Assembly: GCA_016720595.1 (NCBI GenBank)
Contig: JADKKI010000004.1
Location: 124,001 to 188,000 of the forward strand
Direction of reading: 5' to 3'
Length of the DNA stretch: 64,000 nucleotides
Source of the DNA: Myxococcales bacterium
GTDB taxonomy: Bacteria; Myxococcota_A; Polyangia; Haliangiales; Haliangiaceae
Shown here: positions 60,448-64,000 of the stretch, one piece after another
How positions within the stretch are numbered: position 1 is the first letter of the stretch
Layout of the letters: every line of letters starts with the position of its first letter
Made by a program: the position numbers and the translations under genes
The notes under the pieces: model-generated
What the model was told of the DNA's origin: nothing
The model's input: only the letters and a program-made list of their open reading frames with translations
Database searches by the model: none

Positions 60448-61230
60448 CTAACCTCCGAGCTTGCGGATCTGATCGTCGAGCTTCGCGATGTCCCAGAACC
60501 GGTACAACAGAACGCCGGTCATCAGCGGGATCTGCGTCACCGCGAACATCCAGATCGCCCACGGCAGGCGATCGATCACGAGCGCGAGCCCGAGCCAGAA
60601 CCACAGGTCCATCTCCTCGAACTTGAGGACCCCGAGCACCTGCTTGCCGAACCACACGAGCCAGTCGCGGGGCGTGCGCGATGGTGGGAGCGGCACGCGG
60701 AACGGCGCCACGCGCTGGGCGATCACCTTGTCCGGATCCTGCTTCGCTTCGAGCCAGCGCAGCCGCTCCTTTTCGGCGTGCGCGAGCCACTTCATGTACC
60801 CGCGGAGGTTGAGCGCGATCACCGAGCCAGCCGCGAGCAGGATGTAATAGGCCTCGCCCGTGCCGCGGTACGCCTGCCAGCCGGCGGCGAACACGATCAA
60901 CGTCCAGGTCACCATGTCCGAGACCTTGTCGTAGAACGATCCGAACTTCGTGAACGTCCCGCGATAGCGCGCCATCGTGCCGTCCAGGTGATCGAACAGG
61001 ATCCCGAGCTGGAGGAACACCACGGCGAGGATCCAGTGCGAAGGATCGAGGATCAGGTACGCGCCGATGAACTTCAGGACGTTGGCGAGGGTGGTCAGCC
61101 GGTTCGGGGTCAGGAACTTCCAGTCCGCGATCACCAGCATCACGAGGATCGTCAGCGGGCGGACGATCAGCGCCGGATACCAGTCCTCGCTCTGGAAGTT
61201 CCGGATCCGCTGCAGGCGCGTGGGTTCCAT
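60448..61230 (-). CDS. CDP-alcohol phosphatidyltransferase-family membrane enzyme
   Basis: 260 residues with about five or six membrane segments and the complete family motif around residues 80-107: DHLDGTMAR, then eight residues, G-x3-D-x3-D (GSFYDKVSD). These enzymes displace CMP from a CDP-linked alcohol or lipid to form a phosphodiester. The motif sits early and a long soluble loop (HAEKERLRWLEAKQDPDKV) follows. ATG 61230 is chosen; ATG 61242 is an alternative. The nucleotidyltransferase gene at 63180 could supply a CDP-activated substrate. Confidence 0.82.
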   Translation of the reverse strand: MEPTRLQRIRNFQSEDWYPALIVRPLTILVMLVIADWKFLTPNRLTTLANVLKFIGAYLILDPSHWILAVVFLQLGILFDHLDGTMARYRGTFTKFGSFYDKVSDMVTWTLIVFAAGWQAYRGTGEAYYILLAAGSVIALNLRGYMKWLAHAEKERLRWLEAKQDPDKVIAQRVAPFRVPLPPSRTPRDWLVWFGKQVLGVLKFEEMDLWFWLGLALVIDRLPWAIWMFAVTQIPLMTGVLLYRFWDIAKLDDQIRKLGG

Positions 61231-61399
61231 GGACGGCGGCATCCTAATGCACGCGGTCCCGGATGTGACCCGCTCACATGTGTTTGCCGTGCCGTGACGG
61301 TTCTTCGCCGGCCGCCGTCCTGTTAGAGATGAGATGCTCGACCAGCAGGGGCTGGGGTGTGTGGGGCTGCGCCGTGAAACCCTTGCCCGAATCGATCTC

Positions 61400-62419
61400 A
61401 TGACCACGCAACAGCCCTCACCAGCGTCTCCATCCTCGCCGCCGCAACTCACCTCGTCGTGTCCGCTCGAGCGGGTCGTGGCCTGCGATCTGTGCGGCGG
61501 AACGAGCTATCGCAAGCGTCACGAGTGGAAGGATCTGCTCCTGTTCGGGCCCGAGCGCTGGGACCTCGTCGCGTGTGATGACTGCGCCCTGGGCTTCATC
61601 CACCCGCGCCCGACGCGCGAGGCGATCGGTGGGTTCTACCCCCAGGACTATCCGGCGCATCACGCGCCGATGACGCAGCCGAAGCCCTGGCATCGGAGGA
61701 TCTCGTCGCGCGAGCAACCGGCGCTCGGCCTCCTGCGTCGTGCGTTGATCCAGATCCGGCAAGATCTGTCCTGGTACTACTTCCCGCGCTGGCGCGGTCG
61801 CGGCGATGTCCTCGACGTCGGCTGTGGCAGCGGTGGTCGTTACCTAGACATCCTGAAGGCCCTCGGCTGGACGACCCACGGGCTCGATCCGTCGGATGCC
61901 GCCGTGGCCGGCGCAACGGCCAAGGGGCACGTCGCGCAGGTCGGCACTGCCGAGGAGCAGCTGTTCGGCGACCACAGCATGGACGTGGTCACGATCTGGC
62001 ACGTCCTCGAGCACACGCACTCCCCACAACGTGCCCTCGAGGCGTGCTACCGGACGCTGCGCCCGGGCGGGCTGCTGTCGCTCTGCGTGCCCAACTATGC
62101 CGGACTGCAGGCGAAGCTGTTCCGCCGCTACTGGTGGAGTTGCGATGCACCGCGACACCTGTTCCAGTTCACCCGCCGAACCCTCGGTCGTTATCTCGAA
62201 GAGGCGGGCTTCACCAACGTGAAGATCACCACGCGCAGCGGACCGACGAGCCTCCAGCGCGCCGCGCGCCACTTCCTGAACGACGTGTTCCGCACGCGGT
62301 GGTCGCGGGACTCGTCGCTCGCGGTCAACCTCCTCCACCCCGCGACCGTGTTCGGCTCGGTGGTCAGGTTCTTCGGCATGGGCAGCGAGCTCCGCGTCCT
62401 CGCGGAGCGTCCGCAGTGA
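61400..62419 (+). CDS. class I SAM-dependent methyltransferase with N-terminal zinc ribbon
   Basis: 339 residues. A treble-Cys segment CDLCGG (about 28-33) and CDDC (about 59-62) forms a likely zinc ribbon, and LGFIHPRPTREAIGGFY is typical of methyltransferases in polysaccharide clusters. The SAM motif DVLDVGCGSGGRYLDIL and VVTIWHVLEHTHSPQRAL identify the family. It probably methylates a sugar or other glycan part. An in-frame ATG at 61334 with a TAGAGA just upstream is possible; I prefer 61400 because the extra 22 residues do not look family-like. Confidence 0.8.
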   Translation: MTTQQPSPASPSSPPQLTSSCPLERVVACDLCGGTSYRKRHEWKDLLLFGPERWDLVACDDCALGFIHPRPTREAIGGFYPQDYPAHHAPMTQPKPWHRRISSREQPALGLLRRALIQIRQDLSWYYFPRWRGRGDVLDVGCGSGGRYLDILKALGWTTHGLDPSDAAVAGATAKGHVAQVGTAEEQLFGDHSMDVVTIWHVLEHTHSPQRALEACYRTLRPGGLLSLCVPNYAGLQAKLFRRYWWSCDAPRHLFQFTRRTLGRYLEEAGFTNVKITTRSGPTSLQRAARHFLNDVFRTRWSRDSSLAVNLLHPATVFGSVVRFFGMGSELRVLAERPQ

Positions 62420-62502
62420 GCCACACAGACCGCGCGGGCAAAGCCGGGCAGCCGCAAACGCGCGGCTTTACTAGCCCCAGATCGCATGATAACTCGTCCC
62501 CC

Positions 62503-63180
62503 ATGTTGCAACGCCCGTCGCTGTCACCGGCCGTGCGCGCCGTGATGTTCGATCTGGATGGCACGCTGATCGACACGATGGGTGGGTTCGCCGATCTCGC
62601 CGCCGAGGTCATGGCGAAGCGCCTCGGGCTCGAGCTCGCCGCTGCGCGCCGCCGCTACATGGAGACCTCGGGGATCCCGTTCCGCCAGCAGCTCGAGGTG
62701 ATCGCCCCGGCGCACCGCGAGAACCAGGCCTCGTCCGACGAGTTCGAGGAGCGCAAGCGCGCGGTGTGCGACGCCACATCGATGGACGAGCTCACGATCC
62801 GCGGGCTCGAGAAGCTCCGCGCCCTCGGTCTCAAGCTCGTCGTCTCGTCGAACGGCGCGCAGCACTTCGTCGATGACTTCGCGCGCCGCGAGGCCTTCAA
62901 GTTCGATCTCGTGCTCGGCTTCGAGGCTGCGCGCGGGCTCGCCAAGGGGCCGCCGCACGTCGATCACACCTGCCGGGCGCTGAGCCTCTCCGTCGCCGAG
63001 CTGGTGTTCTGTGGCGACTCGCTCAAGGATGGCGAGCTCGCCGACCAGTGCGGCATCCCGTTCATCGGGCGCACCGGGACGTTCCATCACGCGGACTTCC
63101 TCGCACGCGATCCCGCGGGCGCCGCGGTCGATTCGATCACCGAGCTCGCGGAGCTCCTGCGTGCAAAGGCGGCGGCCTAG
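62503..63180 (+). CDS. HAD-superfamily phosphatase
   Basis: 225 residues. Motif I is VMFDLDGTLIDT (nucleophile Asp and acid Asp), motif II VVSSNG, the basic motif III near AKGPPHV and motif IV FCGDSLKDGELA. The helical cap between motifs I and II is of the phosphoglycolate-phosphatase size. It removes phosphate from a small metabolite. Its TAG stop shares a G with the GTG of the next gene, so the two are coupled. Confidence 0.85.
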   Translation: MLQRPSLSPAVRAVMFDLDGTLIDTMGGFADLAAEVMAKRLGLELAAARRRYMETSGIPFRQQLEVIAPAHRENQASSDEFEERKRAVCDATSMDELTIRGLEKLRALGLKLVVSSNGAQHFVDDFARREAFKFDLVLGFEAARGLAKGPPHVDHTCRALSLSVAELVFCGDSLKDGELADQCGIPFIGRTGTFHHADFLARDPAGAAVDSITELAELLRAKAAA

Positions 63181-63944
63181 TGTCCAAGGTGTCGAACGTG
63201 TCTGAAGGATCGCAGCTGCAGGTCATCATCATGGCGGCCGGCCTTGGCAGCCGCCTCAAGGACCTGACCACGGTCACCCCGAAGGCACTGATCGTCGCGG
63301 GCGACCGGCCGCTGATCGACTACGCGCTCGCCTTCTCGCGGGCGGCGGGAGCCCAGCGGCAGATCGTGGTCAGCGGGTTCTGCCACGTCGATGTCGCCGC
63401 GCGGGTGGCCAAGGTCGCACCCGATGCGGTGATCGCCGAGAACACGGAGTTCAAGAAGGGCAACCTGCTCTCGATGCTCGCCGGGCAGACCGCCCTCGAG
63501 CCCGGGGACTTCTTGCTCATGAACACGGACCACATCTACCGGCCCTCGATCGCCGACGTGGTCAAGCGCGCATGCACGGGCACGGAGATCACCGCGTTCT
63601 GCGACTACGACCGCACGCTCGGCGCCGACGACATGAAGGTCGGGCTCGACAAGGACAAGCGGGTCGCGGCGATGGCGAAGACGTTGCCCACGTGGGACTG
63701 CGGCTACGTCGGGATGACGTTCGTCCCGGCCGCGCGCCGCGCCGACTACCTCGCCGCCGCGCACCGCACGCGCGAGGAGCTGGGCGAGGCGACTCACGTC
63801 GAGTCCATCCTCGTCCACCTCGCGAAGCAGGGCCAGCCGCCGATCATCGCCGACATCTCCGGCCATGGTTGGCTGGAGATCGACGAGCCGCACGAGCGGG
63901 CAGCCGCCGACGTCGTACTGGCGCGCGAGCACTGGTGGGCCTGA
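63180..63944 (+). CDS. sugar/polyol-phosphate nucleotidyltransferase
   Basis: 254 residues from the GTG at 63180. The N-terminal nucleotide-binding signature IIMAAGLGSRLKDLT and TPKALIVAGDRPLIDYAL, FLLMNTDHIYRP (metal-binding Asp) and the late EIDEPHE block mark the NTP-transferase family of small cytidylyl/uridylyltransferases, including phosphocholine and inositol-phosphate cytidylyltransferases. It overlaps the HAD gene by 1 bp and the following lipoprotein start by 10 bp. Confidence 0.83.
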   Translation: MSKVSNVSEGSQLQVIIMAAGLGSRLKDLTTVTPKALIVAGDRPLIDYALAFSRAAGAQRQIVVSGFCHVDVAARVAKVAPDAVIAENTEFKKGNLLSMLAGQTALEPGDFLLMNTDHIYRPSIADVVKRACTGTEITAFCDYDRTLGADDMKVGLDKDKRVAAMAKTLPTWDCGYVGMTFVPAARRADYLAAAHRTREELGEATHVESILVHLAKQGQPPIIADISGHGWLEIDEPHERAAADVVLAREHWWA

Positions 63945-64000
63945 GTCAGACGCATCGTGGCGCATGCGTCGCGATGCTGCTGCTGGCCGGCTGTCGGACG
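63935..64000 (+). CDS. lipoprotein, 3' truncated by window end
   Basis: A GTG at 63935, 10 bp inside the end of the nucleotidyltransferase gene, opens a frame that reads a signal with the lipobox MLLLAGC (Cys20) and runs off the window. Too short to name; the fit to a lipoprotein signal is the only evidence. Confidence 0.45.
   Translation, partial: MGLSQTHRGACVAMLLLAGCRT

Overview
The window is strongly GC-rich and looks like chromosome from a Myxococcota bacterium (deltaproteobacteria in the older sense), most likely near Haliangiales/Kofleriaceae. This is inferred from gene style, not from a marker gene. The supporting traits are a MYXO-CTERM-like tail on a secreted glycosidase, about a dozen predicted lipoproteins (several glycine- or cysteine-rich), a CGxGxC repeat lipoprotein, an FHA-domain protein, an elicitor-type transglutaminase with PPC repeats, an HzsA-like haem protein, and many short, mixed-strand transcription units. 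I saw no rRNA, tRNA, CRISPR array, insertion sequence or prophage.

Layout. 1-2.8 kb: the 3' part of a broken envelope protein gene, a phospholipase D-family gene and a coupled TetR regulator. 2.8-4.1 kb: a glycine-rich lipoprotein. 4.26-9.8 kb: two 23-bp-spaced palindromes (operator-like) before a two-gene unit for a giant tandem-ATPase acyl-CoA dehydratase activase and its dehydratase-like partner. 9.8-18.5 kb: small lipoproteins, two glutaredoxin-fold proteins (one lacking its cysteines), an acetyltransferase, a metallophosphoesterase, an M28 peptidase and a strand-rich protein of unknown role. 18.5-26.7 kb: a five-gene minus-strand unit (GH15 glycosidase, XylG/XylH/XylF-type sugar importer, outer-membrane protein) with 4-bp GTGA overlaps at its first three junctions, divergent from a lipoprotein with a CBM48-like starch-binding domain. 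Together these look like an alpha-glucan utilisation locus. 26.7-33.6 kb: a C-type-lectin lipoprotein, the HzsA-like protein, a UDP-sugar pyrophosphorylase and the elicitor-type transglutaminase. 33.9-41.8 kb: an M16 peptidase pair (active plus inactive), a saccharopine-dehydrogenase-like enzyme, a FadL-type porin, a HEAT-like lipoprotein and the FHA protein. 41.9-53.9 kb: RecG, a Cys-rich lipoprotein, aspartokinase, an M13 peptidase, an unknown overlapping gene pair, carbonic anhydrase (frameshifted), an aldehyde dehydrogenase and a K+ channel. 53.9-64 kb: envelope functions, namely a membrane phosphodiesterase/transferase, a YbhN-type membrane protein (frameshifted), asparagine synthase, a glycosyltransferase, a CDP-alcohol phosphatidyltransferase, a methyltransferase, a HAD phosphatase, a nucleotidyltransferase and the start of a lipoprotein.

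Two window-wide signals stand out. First, many transcription-unit heads carry a TANNNT hexamer only 5-9 nt before the start codon, which predicts leaderless transcription. Second, four genes show single-base indels and there is a C-only low-complexity tract at 56.9-57.1 kb, so residual assembly error is likely and frameshifts should be confirmed before being called real.
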